Below, one piece after another: positions 31,797-39,409 of a stretch of DNA of 47,804 nucleotides. The notes under the pieces are model-generated. The model ran no database searches and was not told where the DNA came from. It worked only from the letters and a program-made list of their open reading frames with translations. Every line of letters begins with the position of its first letter. Position 1 is the first letter of the stretch. The DNA is from an uncultured Collinsella sp. (lineage in GTDB: Bacteria > Actinomycetota > Coriobacteriia > Coriobacteriales > Coriobacteriaceae), in NCBI GenBank assembly GCA_900541855.1, contig UQLD01000019.1, forward strand, positions 1 through 47,804, given 5' to 3'. Made by a program: the position numbers and the translations under genes.

Positions 31797-33398
31797 AGAA
31801 AGCCGGGAGACGAAGTACCAAGCGGCCCCACCGGACCAGTACCACGAGCCCGCGCAACGAAGACCGGCAACCGAGCCGCTCCACAGGACGCCGAGGAACC
31901 GAACCAGACGGATTGTGCCTTTGACCTTACCGCCGGATGTGTCGAAGTAGAAGTAGTCACCGACACCGGTCGTCGCCGAGCCACCGAGCCCCTTTCCCAA
32001 GATAAGACCGTTGACGAACTGAATGTCGAGCATGTAGCCATCTGCCGTCGGCATACACGCCGCCGTCGGGGTCACCCCGTCCGCCACGGCATTCTTCTTC
32101 TCATTGCGAGTGTCGGGGTTGACCGCGATGCCGAAGCCCGTGCCGTCGGAGACGAAGAGCGCATCGCCCATGAACTCCCACAGGCCCAGCCCCGTCTCGA
32201 CGCCGCCGACCTTGAACGGATGCTTGCCGTCCTTCGCCACCTGGCCGTCACCCACGAGGGCATCGGTGTTGCCCGTGTTCCACGGCGCACTCTGGAGCCA
32301 TGTGTTCACGGTCGTGTCGAACGCCTTGGCGACGTCCATGAGAAGCGCCACGTTGCCGTCTGCGAGCGTCTCCTTGCCGCCGACGACCGCGCCGTCGAAC
32401 ACGTCGTACGCCGCCGCGGCGCCTCGGTCTGGGCACGTGGTGCCCGTGTCGGTGCCGTACATCATCGACGCGCCCACGGGAATCTTCGCCGCCTGCTCGG
32501 CGGTGACGACCACGCGCGTGACGCCCGTCTCGGCGAGCGCGGGGTGGATCTGGATGTTGAAGTCCGTGCAACCCGGGAAGTCCACCTGGGAGGACTTGCA
32601 GAGCGTCTTGGTCAACTGGTGGAAGTTGATATACCACTGGTCGTAGACGCTCATGCCCGAGTAGCCCGTGGTCGCGGTCTTGCAAAGGTCGACGAGCGAG
32701 TCGTGCGACGTCGTGCGGTTGGCGACCTTCGCGCCCGAGACGGAGCGCGGGCGCCCTTCAGCGTCGATGCTCATGGGATACGTCGGCGTCAGCATGTACG
32801 GTCGCAGTGTGCCGTCCGGCAGCAACGCCTTGGGGTTCGGCTGCGAGCCACTGAATCGGCTGTCGGACCACGAGACGAGCAGGTTGCCGTTCGTCAGTAC
32901 CTCGACCGCCTGCCACACGACCGGCGCAATCTCGTAGACATTGTTGCCGTGTCCGTTGTCCACACGCGAGAAACCGTAGTCGACGCCGTCGATGGCCTCG
33001 ACCCACGGCACGCCGTCGGCGTCGGCACCGGCGTTGGCGGACACGTGGAACCACGGGCCGCCCTCGGTGTCGAACGGGTCGACAGCCGCGCTCGTCGCCG
33101 TCGCGGGCACGAACTCGGTGGAGGCCACGCGCTTCGCGGCAGCGCTCATCGGCTTGATGTCGGTGGGGCTGCCCGCCGGGATGAGGAACGTGTGCACCAG
33201 CCCCGTCTTGTGCTTGTCCACCATCGCGGCGACGCTCTCGTTGGCGTAGCGGCCCGTCGAGGCGTCACGCTCGAGCGCCTTCTGGTCGCCCAGATTCTTC
33301 ACCGCGCTGACAAGCGCCCACACCGCCTTGTCCGATGCCAGCGGGTCCGCGTACTCGAACCCCTCGGTTGCCTGCTCGGTTGCCTGCGTATCGGCCAT
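31773..33398 (-). CDS. DGR-diversified receptor-binding/fibre-like protein
   Basis: A 541-residue protein; the VR encodes residues about 497-534, close to the C terminus as in all C-type-lectin-fold DGR targets. The N-terminal part includes a helical stretch (about 20-60) and then long beta-rich sequence with many Gly/Thr/Asp. The VR region contains FLGVLWSGSVAGLRCAG and VSRLS, equivalent to the FLGNLRNGSNAGLRYAN of the template; GLR, GS and VSR are invariant scaffold residues. Fourteen residues differ from the template. The upstream neighbour is a coiled-coil fibre-like gene and the downstream companions are XkdW/XkdX-like, so a tip adhesin on a fibre is the best guess. The exact position on the virion is unknown. 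Confidence 0.9.
   Translation of the reverse strand: MADTQATEQATEGFEYADPLASDKAVWALVSAVKNLGDQKALERDASTGRYANESVAAMVDKHKTGLVHTFLIPAGSPTDIKPMSAAAKRVASTEFVPATATSAAVDPFDTEGGPWFHVSANAGADADGVPWVEAIDGVDYGFSRVDNGHGNNVYEIAPVVWQAVEVLTNGNLLVSWSDSRFSGSQPNPKALLPDGTLRPYMLTPTYPMSIDAEGRPRSVSGAKVANRTTSHDSLVDLCKTATTGYSGMSVYDQWYINFHQLTKTLCKSSQVDFPGCTDFNIQIHPALAETGVTRVVVTAEQAAKIPVGASMMYGTDTGTTCPDRGAAAAYDVFDGAVVGGKETLADGNVALLMDVAKAFDTTVNTWLQSAPWNTGNTDALVGDGQVAKDGKHPFKVGGVETGLGLWEFMGDALFVSDGTGFGIAVNPDTRNEKKNAVADGVTPTAACMPTADGYMLDIQFVNGLILGKGLGGSATTGVGDYFYFDTSGGKVKGTIRLVRFLGVLWSGSVAGLRCAGSWYWSGGAAWYFVSRLSATGRSRG
31796..31908 (-). repeat. DGR variable repeat (VR)
   Basis: Covers codons 497-534 of the target gene. Identical to the TR at all 92 non-adenine positions. 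Changes from the template on the coding strand: nine A to T, nine A to G, none to C, three A kept. The G+C-rich end ctcccggc (coding strand, 31802-31809) next to the 3' boundary is the probable initiation-of-homing (IMH) segment; adjacent bases 31800-31801 differ from the TR (aa/tt on plus), which may be the IMH/IMH* distinction. Confidence 0.96.
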
Positions 33399-34301
33399 TT
33401 AGGCACCTACCTTTCGCATCTGGCAAATCTTGCCGTTTACCTTCTTGAGTCCCAGCGCCGTCACGGCAGCCGCCGAGTCGATAATCGACTGGTAGTTCAG
33501 GGCTGCCGTCTTGGCGTCCTTGAGCGCCGCCTGCGCGTCGGCTAGGGCCTTGGTCGAATCCTGCTCGCGCTTCTGCTCGGCGGTCTTGCGTCCGGCCTCA
33601 GCCTCCTTGCGCTCCGTCTCGTTCTGTCCGCGCTCGGTCTCTTTCTCCTTGCGCCCCGCCTCGGCGTCGGCGCGGCCCTTCTCCGCCGTTTCGACAGAAG
33701 CCTTGAGCTGCTTGAACTCGTTGTTAACCTTGTTCACGCCAGCCGCCGCGTCCGTCGCGGGCTTCTTGAGCTCCGCAATCTGCTCGGCGGTGAGGTCGCT
33801 GTATCTCAGCGCGTCCCCCTTCGGCACGCCGACGACCAGCACGTTGTTCTCCATCGTCGCCGTTGCCTTCGAGCCCGAGGCGAGCGTCGTGGCGCGTGCC
33901 CCCTTGACCTCGGCGGCGACGGCCCTGTCTCGTGCGGCCTCCGCCGCCTTCTGTGCGGCCTTGGCCTCGTCTCGCGCCGTCTCCGCGTCCTTGATGGTGC
34001 GCTGGTCGCTCGGCTCGTAGATGTACTCGGCGGGCTTGGCTCGCCTCTTTACGTCCCAGAGCGCCTCGATGCGCGTGCGCCCGCCGTATGCCTCGTCCGT
34101 GATGTAGGCCCATGCGTACACGCGCCCAGCCGCCTGGAGCAGCTCGTCGGGAATCTTCGCCTTGCTGTTAGCCACCGCAACCGTGTAGCACGTCCCTGTG
34201 GTCGACTTGGCGAAATGCACCTGCTCGCAGCCGACAACCTCGACCTCGCGCCCGGTGTCCCACTGCCACAGCTCGCCGTCAAGCACCTGCAATGCCGCCA
34301 T
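33399..34301 (-). CDS. Coiled-coil fibre/baseplate-like protein upstream of the DGR target
   Basis: A 300-residue protein. The first about 95 residues (ALQVLDGELWQWDTGREVEV, CYTVAVANSKAKIPDELL) resemble the N-terminal domain of BppU-type upper baseplate proteins. Two coiled-coil regions follow (about 105-135 and 190-275) full of Ala/Glu/Lys/Arg, with short segment NNVLVVGVPKGDALRYSDL between them. It starts at a TGATG overlap with the portal gene and ends directly before the target gene. It may act as the trimeric stalk that carries the diversified protein. Confidence 0.65.
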   Translation of the reverse strand: MAALQVLDGELWQWDTGREVEVVGCEQVHFAKSTTGTCYTVAVANSKAKIPDELLQAAGRVYAWAYITDEAYGGRTRIEALWDVKRRAKPAEYIYEPSDQRTIKDAETARDEAKAAQKAAEAARDRAVAAEVKGARATTLASGSKATATMENNVLVVGVPKGDALRYSDLTAEQIAELKKPATDAAAGVNKVNNEFKQLKASVETAEKGRADAEAGRKEKETERGQNETERKEAEAGRKTAEQKREQDSTKALADAQAALKDAKTAALNYQSIIDSAAAVTALGLKKVNGKICQMRKVGA

Positions 34302-35734
34302 CACTCATCACCTTCCTCATCCTCGTCGTCCTCGTCGCCCTCCTGGGCACCCTTCGCGTTCGCCGCCAGGGCGGGCGGCAGCGCCGCCATGCGCTCCTCC
34401 TGCTCCCGCTGCTTGCGCTCCAAAATCTTCGCCCTCTCGTCGGGCGTGATGTTCGGCAGCTTTCGCAGGATCGTCTCCTCGTCCAGCCACTCGGCCTCCA
34501 GGCACACGGTCTCGACCTGCTCCTTGGTGTTGCTGATGCGAGTGCGCGTGAACACGGGCGTGTCCTCGATGCCCTGGAGGGCGAGGATGTCCATGATACC
34601 CTCGCGGATGTGGCGCTCGAACTCGGCGGCCTCCTCGTCCATCGGCTGGTATGCCGCGTCGATATGGTCGTTGGTCGCCCCCGCCGCGATGGTGTGGACG
34701 TCCAGCGCGCCGAAGTCCTCGTAGATGTCGGCCTTGATCTGCGCCAGCGTCTCCTTGCGGCCCTCGACGGGCACCTCCTGCGTGTACGGCGTCACGGACT
34801 GCCCCTGCTCGGCGTCGACCTCGGCCACGTGCGTCAGCTTGAGCTTCGCCCGCCACAGGTCGAGGTCCCTGTCGTCCATGCCGCCGGCTCCGTTGATGAG
34901 CCAGTAGATCTGTGCGCAGTCGCGCGTGTCGTTCACCAGGCCGCTCTTGATGAGGTCGTAGGCGTCGATGCTCTCGCGCATGCCGACGAGCGTGCTCTGG
35001 TGCGCGTCGCTGCCCCAGACCGCCACGATGGGCAGGCGGGAGTAGTTCTCCGCATCGACGGCCAGCTTCATCCCGTCCGCCGGTATCTCCCGATACGTGA
35101 CCTTGTAGGCGCGCTTGGCCTCGGCCACCTCGAAGTCGAAGCCGCTGCCGCCCGACACCATCTCCGTGTAGCCGTCCTGCTCGTAGAGGGTCGCGTGCCA
35201 CGGGTGGTCGGAGTCGAGCCGCCAGAACCTCACGCCGGCGTATAGCGCCCCCGAGTACTCGTCCCACACCGGGCAGAACTCGTCGGCGGTGAACACGTCG
35301 ATGTGGTCGAGGTTCCAAAACGGGAATGACACACCGTGGATGAGCGCCTTGAGCCCCATCTCCATGACGTCGTCGTCGAAGCGGTCGCCAAGCCCCTCCT
35401 TGGTCGTGTCCTTGCCGCCCGCCGAGACGTCCACGAAGCTCACGCCCTTACCGAGCGAGTACGTGCAGCGCTGGACGTTTAGGCGCTTGAACAGGTTACT
35501 CGCCAGCCTCAGCTTCGAGGCCGTGAAGTCCTCGGCCTCGGCACCGGAGCACGAGTAGATCTTCTGCACGAAACGGTTGATCGTGACGTTGTGCTGGCGG
35601 TAGTACTCGTTCGCGGTGACGGCGTTGCGGTACATCTCGCTCGACATGTGCCGCTCGATGGCATCTGCCGCGAACGCCGTCGCCGACGCCGCCGCCTTGA
35701 GGTCGCCATCGGTCACCAAAGGCCCCTTAGACAA
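34301..35734 (-). CDS. Portal protein
   Basis: A 477-residue protein of the SPP1 gp6-like portal type, forming the dodecameric ring at the packaging vertex. Features are MSSEMYRNAVTANEYYRQHN near the start, LYAGVRFWRLDSD and GGSGFDFEVAEAKRAYK in the wing region, and an acidic C-terminal tail (DEDDEDEEGDE). TTG at 35734 is chosen as start because GGAGGTAG lies before it at good spacing; this leaves a 4-base gap to terL. Confidence 0.85.
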   Translation of the reverse strand: MSKGPLVTDGDLKAAASATAFAADAIERHMSSEMYRNAVTANEYYRQHNVTINRFVQKIYSCSGAEAEDFTASKLRLASNLFKRLNVQRCTYSLGKGVSFVDVSAGGKDTTKEGLGDRFDDDVMEMGLKALIHGVSFPFWNLDHIDVFTADEFCPVWDEYSGALYAGVRFWRLDSDHPWHATLYEQDGYTEMVSGGSGFDFEVAEAKRAYKVTYREIPADGMKLAVDAENYSRLPIVAVWGSDAHQSTLVGMRESIDAYDLIKSGLVNDTRDCAQIYWLINGAGGMDDRDLDLWRAKLKLTHVAEVDAEQGQSVTPYTQEVPVEGRKETLAQIKADIYEDFGALDVHTIAAGATNDHIDAAYQPMDEEAAEFERHIREGIMDILALQGIEDTPVFTRTRISNTKEQVETVCLEAEWLDEETILRKLPNITPDERAKILERKQREQEERMAALPPALAANAKGAQEGDEDDEDEEGDE

Positions 35735-35738
35735 GCCG

Positions 35739-36935
35739 CTACCTCCCTCCAAAGAATGGGTTTACCTGCTCTTTCGCAGGCTTGTACATGCGCAGTGTTG
35801 CCACGCCGTAACGGAGCGCGTCGCAGCTGTGGTCCTCGACCTTGACGGGCCTGTCGCCGTCCGCCTTGGCGTCCCAGCAGTAGCCGCCGAGCTCGCCTAT
35901 CAGCCCCGTGCAGGCGTCGGAGATGCGCACCGTGCCGTTGCCCAGGCACACCCCCGTCTCTCGTATGCCGTCCGCGACGTCGTTGCGCCCCTTCTTGGTC
36001 TTGAACCCGGCCTGCCGCATCGCGGCGATGAAGCTCGTGGCGCTCGGGTCGATGATGAACGTGGGCGGCTTGCCCAGCCCGCGCACGAAGTCGGCCATGT
36101 CGGCCACGTAGTCGGCGTCCGTCTTCTGGTGCCCCGTGTCGCGGCCCGAGTAGCGGTACTCGTCAACCGCGTGCCACACCTTGCCGTCAAACGCCCACAG
36201 CAGCGCCGCGAAGGCGTTCTGCGTTCCGTAGTCGCAAGACACCGCGTACTTGGCGGCACTGCCCGTATATCGGCTCTCGAGGGCACCCTCCCACTCGGGG
36301 TAGACCAGGCCCTCGGCCAACGTCCACTTGCCCAAGATGTAGCGGTCGTAGTACACGCCGCTGCCGTAGTCCTTGATGAGGGCTTCGATGACATCCGGTG
36401 CCAGCGCACCGTCCCAGATCGTGTAGTCCTGCCTGTAGATGTCGCTGTCGCCGTCGAGGAACCGCTTGAACCAGTGGTTGGGGCTGTCGGGGTTGCAGGT
36501 GCCGTCGAAGCGGCTGTGCTCGCAGCGCAGGCGGCTCTTGAGCATCTGGAACACATCTTCGCTCCACGTGGCGACCTCGTCGCCGTAGACCCACTCGAAC
36601 GTGGCGCCCTGAATCTTGGATACGCTCGTCTTCTTATCCGCCCCGAGGCAGTAGACCTTACGCCCGAATATCCGGGCCGTGTTGTCCCGCCCGATCTGGC
36701 TGACGACGTCTTCGCTGTAGAGTGAGCGCATCGGCTCGAGGATGTTGCGCTCGAGCGTCGAGCGGGTGTTCCCGATCATCACCGCCAGCCCCTCGCCCCT
36801 CATGGCGAGAAGCCTCTGCGGTATGGTCACGGCTATGTCGACGTAGCTCTTGCCCGAGCCCGTCGCCCCGCACTTCACGTTGTAGCGGTGCGTGCAGTTG
36901 GCGAGGTACTCGCGCTGCATCCTCGTGAGCGGCAT
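35739..36935 (-). CDS. Terminase large subunit
   Basis: A 398-residue packaging motor. The ATPase domain has Walker A GATGSGKS (23-30) and Walker B WVYGDE with Asp119-Glu120. The C-terminal nuclease domain (about 225-398) has acidic residues in SCDYGTQ, IIDPSATSF and EDHSCDALRY, typical of RNase H-fold terminases. It cuts concatemeric DNA and pumps it into the head through the portal, encoded next. The start lies 3 bases after the terS stop codon. Confidence 0.95.
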   Translation of the reverse strand: MPLTRMQREYLANCTHRYNVKCGATGSGKSYVDIAVTIPQRLLAMRGEGLAVMIGNTRSTLERNILEPMRSLYSEDVVSQIGRDNTARIFGRKVYCLGADKKTSVSKIQGATFEWVYGDEVATWSEDVFQMLKSRLRCEHSRFDGTCNPDSPNHWFKRFLDGDSDIYRQDYTIWDGALAPDVIEALIKDYGSGVYYDRYILGKWTLAEGLVYPEWEGALESRYTGSAAKYAVSCDYGTQNAFAALLWAFDGKVWHAVDEYRYSGRDTGHQKTDADYVADMADFVRGLGKPPTFIIDPSATSFIAAMRQAGFKTKKGRNDVADGIRETGVCLGNGTVRISDACTGLIGELGGYCWDAKADGDRPVKVEDHSCDALRYGVATLRMYKPAKEQVNPFFGGR

Positions 36936-36938
36936 CGG

Positions 36939-37364
36939 CTACTCGTCCCCGCCGATTGAGGACGGCACGGACAGAACCAGCTCCTTGGCGGCCTTGAGCA
37001 CCGCCGTGTCGGTGGTGTCCATGATGCGCTGCGCCTTGGCGTACTCCTGCGGGTACTTGCGCTCGAGCAGCCACGCCGCCGCCTGCCAGCTGTCGCCGCT
37101 CGCGTCCATGATGCGGCCCACGAGCGTCGCCTTGCGCTCCACCTCGGCCTTTTTTAGAACGTGACACAGTTGACGCTGATTGTCTGTTCTGGGGTGGTTG
37201 ATCCAGCGGCTGTATGTCTCGCGTGCGACCCCGAGATATGCGGCGATGTCCCTGTCGGTCATTCCGGCACGGCACAGGCGGACGGCATCCTCGATGCCCT
37301 CCTTGGTCAGTTTTTCACGCCCTTTTCCCGCCACAAAATCACATTTCCGCTGGTAAATAGCCAT
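36939..37364 (-). CDS. Terminase small subunit
   Basis: A 141-residue protein if the ATG at 37364 is used; a GTG at 37424 would add 20 residues. It has an N-terminal HTH (LTKEGIEDAVRLCRAGMTDR, IAAYLGVARETYSRWI) and a helical middle, and ends SVPSSIGGDE. TerS selects the phage DNA and regulates the TerL nuclease. The ribosome site is weak for both starts. The strong inverted repeat upstream overlaps the alternative start. Confidence 0.85.
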   Translation of the reverse strand: MAIYQRKCDFVAGKGREKLTKEGIEDAVRLCRAGMTDRDIAAYLGVARETYSRWINHPRTDNQRQLCHVLKKAEVERKATLVGRIMDASGDSWQAAAWLLERKYPQEYAKAQRIMDTTDTAVLKAAKELVLSVPSSIGGDE

Positions 37365-37385
37365 ATGGAAACGCGAACGTTCCCA

Positions 37386-37437
37386 CCTTTCTACGCACGT
37401 GGACAAGCGCGTGCGTTTGCCCACGAGCGTAGAAAGG
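37386..37437. repeat. 17-bp inverted repeat upstream of terS
   Basis: Arms 37386-37402 and 37421-37437 match at 16 of 17 positions around 18 bases. It lies between the early-operon terminator and terS. It may be the packaging recognition site, a late-operon operator or an mRNA hairpin. Confidence 0.8.
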
Positions 37438-37447
37438 GGGTAACGTT

Positions 37448-37479
37448 TAAAGAAAAGGCCCCGGTTTCCCGGGGCCTTT
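37448..37479 (-). terminator. Terminator of the early gene operon
   Basis: Bases 37454-37464 pair perfectly with 37469-37479 (11 bp, 4-base loop) and TTTTCTTT follows on the minus strand. It separates the early small-gene operon from the terminase/late genes. Confidence 0.9.
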
Positions 37480-37528
37480 CGGCTACTCGACCTTGGTCGG
37501 CTTGATTCCGATTGCCTCGGCCAGCCTC

Positions 37529-37957
37529 TCAGGCGTCACCGTCCAGCTTCTGCCGTCTGTGCGCGGCCTGTCGTATGCGGTTGCTCTCCACCTCTTCCTC
37601 GAGCCGCCTCTTCCTCTCCGCCAGATAGCACCCCTTGCACAGCCTCCACTTCTTCGCCTGCGCCGACGTGTCGAACACGGGCCGCGCGTCGCACACGATG
37701 CACAGCCCATCCGTTCCGGTCGAAAAGCGCCCGTACCGCTGCCGCGCGTGCCTCACGGCGCTCGGCGTCACCCTGAGGTCCGCCGCGATCTCCGCCGCCG
37801 TCCGCTCCGGGTGCGCCTGCATCCGCCCTATCATCTCGTCCGTCCACAGGACGTAAGAGGAGCGCCCCTTCCGGAGCGCCCACTCGTCCCTCAACGGATG
37901 TGTTGACTTTGTAGATGGGCCTTTTGGCCCATCTCCTACAGGTGGCCTACACGCCAT
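37529..37957 (-). CDS. Putative HTH and zinc-binding phage regulator
   Basis: A 142-residue protein if started at the ATG at 37957 (GGGGG lies 7 bases upstream); ATG at 37963 is an alternative. Residues about 35-80 form an HTH (MIGRMQAHPERTAAEIAADL then SAVRHARQRYG). A CIVCDARPVF...WRLCKGCYL pair of CxxC motifs (about 85-115) probably binds one zinc. The C terminus is very basic. It is the last gene before the terminase, where late-gene activators or HNH-like proteins often lie, but no nuclease motif is seen. A 9-bp palindrome (agatgggcc ttttggcccatct) lies early in the frame, so the true start could be further downstream. Confidence 0.6.
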   Translation of the reverse strand: MACRPPVGDGPKGPSTKSTHPLRDEWALRKGRSSYVLWTDEMIGRMQAHPERTAAEIAADLRVTPSAVRHARQRYGRFSTGTDGLCIVCDARPVFDTSAQAKKWRLCKGCYLAERKRRLEEEVESNRIRQAAHRRQKLDGDA

Positions 37958-38017
37958 TCGCATACCCCCTAAAGCTCGACCGCCGCGGCAGAACCTTATC
38001 AAGCGCCGGGGACCAAC

Positions 38018-38257
38018 TCACCGAGGACGCTCGATATTCTCGCTCGGGCGGTCGATGAGGTCGGCAAGTCTTTGCCACGTATCGGTTCCACAGCTGTCCA
38101 ACCCGCAAAGCGCATCGTAGTGGCCGAAAAGCATCGTGCTCACCTTCATGCACTGGTTGCAGTCGAGCTCCGTTTTCCGGTGCTCGTCAAAGTATAGGCA
38201 CTTGCCTGAGCGCAGGAACTCGACGGCCTCGCGGCGATCTTCATCGCTAACCCTCAT
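38018..38257 (-). CDS. Hypothetical small phage protein
   Basis: A 79-residue protein, MRVSDEDRREAVEFLRSGKC; it contains several cysteines (KCLYF, DCNQCMK, CGLDSCG). It overlaps the end of the DUF4406 gene by 11 bases. Pattern resembles other small phage proteins with a conserved EDRREAVE start; function unknown. Confidence 0.65.
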   Translation of the reverse strand: MRVSDEDRREAVEFLRSGKCLYFDEHRKTELDCNQCMKVSTMLFGHYDALCGLDSCGTDTWQRLADLIDRPSENIERPR

Positions 38258-38576
38258 ACAGCACCTCAAGCCCATACGCGACGGCGGCATCATGCTCGAT
38301 GCGGCATCCGCGTGCGTTCTCCCAGCCCTTGCAGAAGTAGGCCGCATGGCACAGGCTCATGTTCTCGAGCGACTTTGCGAGGTAGCAGAGCGGAATCTGC
38401 ACGACGCCGCGCTCCTCCATGGCCTCGTCGCTGTACCACTCGTCAGTAAATAAGGTGTTCACGAACTCGTAGCCCATCTCGCGCAGCTTGGCGTGCGCCC
38501 TATCCCTCGCCTCCGCGATCTCCTCGTCGGTCTTGCCGGCCATGGGCTGAGAAATCATCGCTCGTTTAGTCAACAT
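38247..38576 (-). CDS. DUF4406-like protein
   Basis: A 109-residue protein. RAMISQPMAGKTDEEIAEAR near the N terminus and LENMSLCHAAYFCKGWENAR in the second half match the DUF4406 family, related to nucleoside 2-deoxyribosyltransferases and common in phages. A role in nucleotide salvage or modification is possible but not shown. Its start lies inside the end of the Lar-like gene. Confidence 0.8.
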   Translation of the reverse strand: MLTKRAMISQPMAGKTDEEIAEARDRAHAKLREMGYEFVNTLFTDEWYSDEAMEERGVVQIPLCYLAKSLENMSLCHAAYFCKGWENARGCRIEHDAAVAYGLEVLYEG

Positions 38577-38751
38577 AGCTCACCCTTTCATTCCATAGAT
38601 CTGCGGCGAACTCCTCGGCGTACTCTAGGTCCGTCCGTGCGCCGCATCCAAAGCAGCTCACGTAGAAGGTGCGCAGACCTTGATACTTGCCCTGCTATAT
38701 CTCAGCATCGCCACCGCAGAACGGACAGGGCTTCAGCTCGATCTCGTCCAT
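38566..38751 (-). pseudogene. Lar-like zinc-ribbon gene interrupted by in-frame TAG
   Basis: Starting at ATG 38751 (TGATG overlap) the frame reads MDEIELKPCPFCGGDAEI, then TAG at 38697-38695, then continues QGKYQGLRTFYVSCFGCGAR ... ADLWNERVSYVD to TAA at 38566. The two parts together match the Lar-family pattern (PCPFCGG, C..CGA, final WN.R). Lar proteins ease host type I restriction. The TAG leaves only 18 residues, so it is either a broken gene or read through. Other genes of this phage use TAG as a real stop, so general recoding is unlikely. Confidence 0.75.
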
Positions 38752-39008
38752 CAGTCCTCACTACCTATCCATGCGTACTGCCTAAACATTTCTTCTGGCG
38801 CGTCGATCGTCACAGCTTCGGCGTTTACGGTCACAACGTCGCCCGATTCGAGCAGCACGACCGCGACCGGGTACGCGATTTGCCCGGCGGGAAATCCACC
38901 GATTAGAGGTGATGCGTCATGCGTCCACGCTTTTTGATAGAAGCCGACAAGCAGCGCTTTCGTCTTTTCTCCGGGCATTTCGGAAATGAAGCAGGGTGTC
39001 ATGTTCAT
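38751..39008 (-). CDS. Hypothetical phage protein
   Basis: An 85-residue protein, MNMTPCFISEMPGEKTKALLV and later AVVLLESGDVVTVNAEAVTI, with a beta-rich pattern, ending QYAWIGSED. Overlaps both neighbours as TGATG. No family is recognised. Confidence 0.65.
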   Translation of the reverse strand: MNMTPCFISEMPGEKTKALLVGFYQKAWTHDASPLIGGFPAGQIAYPVAVVLLESGDVVTVNAEAVTIDAPEEMFRQYAWIGSED

Positions 39009-39409
39009 CAGTCCTCACCCCTCAGCTTGCGGATGCGGGATGCAATGTCGCGCATGGCAATTCGAGCGCAGCCGTCCCCGCCACCGGGGCACGATGTACA
39101 GTCATCTTCGTCTTTGTCTCTGTGGAAGTAGGCGCAAGCCTCGTAATACCGCGCGTCACCTGCCTCGCCCAAGTCTTCAAGCAACTTCTCCCAGCTGTCG
39201 GGCGGGGTGGAGAAAAGCTCGTTCGGTCGCATCGAGACACAGCAGAGCTCGTCTACTTTGCCGGTAAGGCACGAGAGGGACACCTCAGTGATACGGTGAT
39301 AGTCGATCAGCCTGATACCGACCGGCCTGTACTCGGCTCCGCGTCCGTCGTAATACGTGCCGCCCAGCTCGATCTCCTTGCCGTCGGCGGTCTTGATGTC
39401 GATATTCAT
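39008..39409 (-). CDS. Hypothetical phage protein
   Basis: A 133-residue protein with start MNIDIKTADGKEIELGGTYY and cysteines in CLTG, CCVS and CTSCPGGGDGC. The part KLLEDLGEAGDARYYEACAY is helical. The ATG at 39409 is part of a TGATG overlap with AGGAGG upstream. Similar proteins are common in the early regions of actinobacterial and firmicute phages; function unknown. Confidence 0.65.
   Translation of the reverse strand: MNIDIKTADGKEIELGGTYYDGRGAEYRPVGIRLIDYHRITEVSLSCLTGKVDELCCVSMRPNELFSTPPDSWEKLLEDLGEAGDARYYEACAYFHRDKDEDDCTSCPGGGDGCARIAMRDIASRIRKLRGED

Larger units (their letters stand above)
30394..33398 (-). mobile_element. Diversity-generating retroelement (DGR)
   Basis: Complete cassette in transcription order: target gene with VR at its 3' end (33398 to 31773), hairpins, TR (31695 to 31583), a 157-base spacer, and reverse transcriptase (31425 to 30394). 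TR RNA is copied into cDNA with random insertion at adenines, and the cDNA replaces the VR. All 18 TR/VR differences are at template adenines, which is diagnostic. Avd is not seen in or near the cassette. Confidence 0.96.

Noticed and set aside
31733..32041. Minus-strand frame over the TR-VR region
   Set aside because: It is a shifted frame over the DGR repeats and target gene; the hairpins and repeats explain the sequence.
37483..37539. Possible 18-codon ORF (MTPERLAEAIGIKPTKVE) after the HTH/zinc gene
   Set aside because: It overlaps the end of the previous gene and could be a frameshift extension, but no slippery site is seen and it is too short to call.
38566..38751. Phage-wide amber recoding to explain the in-frame TAG
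   Set aside because: TAG ends terS, terL, the RT, the XkdW-position gene and other phage genes at sensible places with the next gene following, so TAG is a stop codon here.
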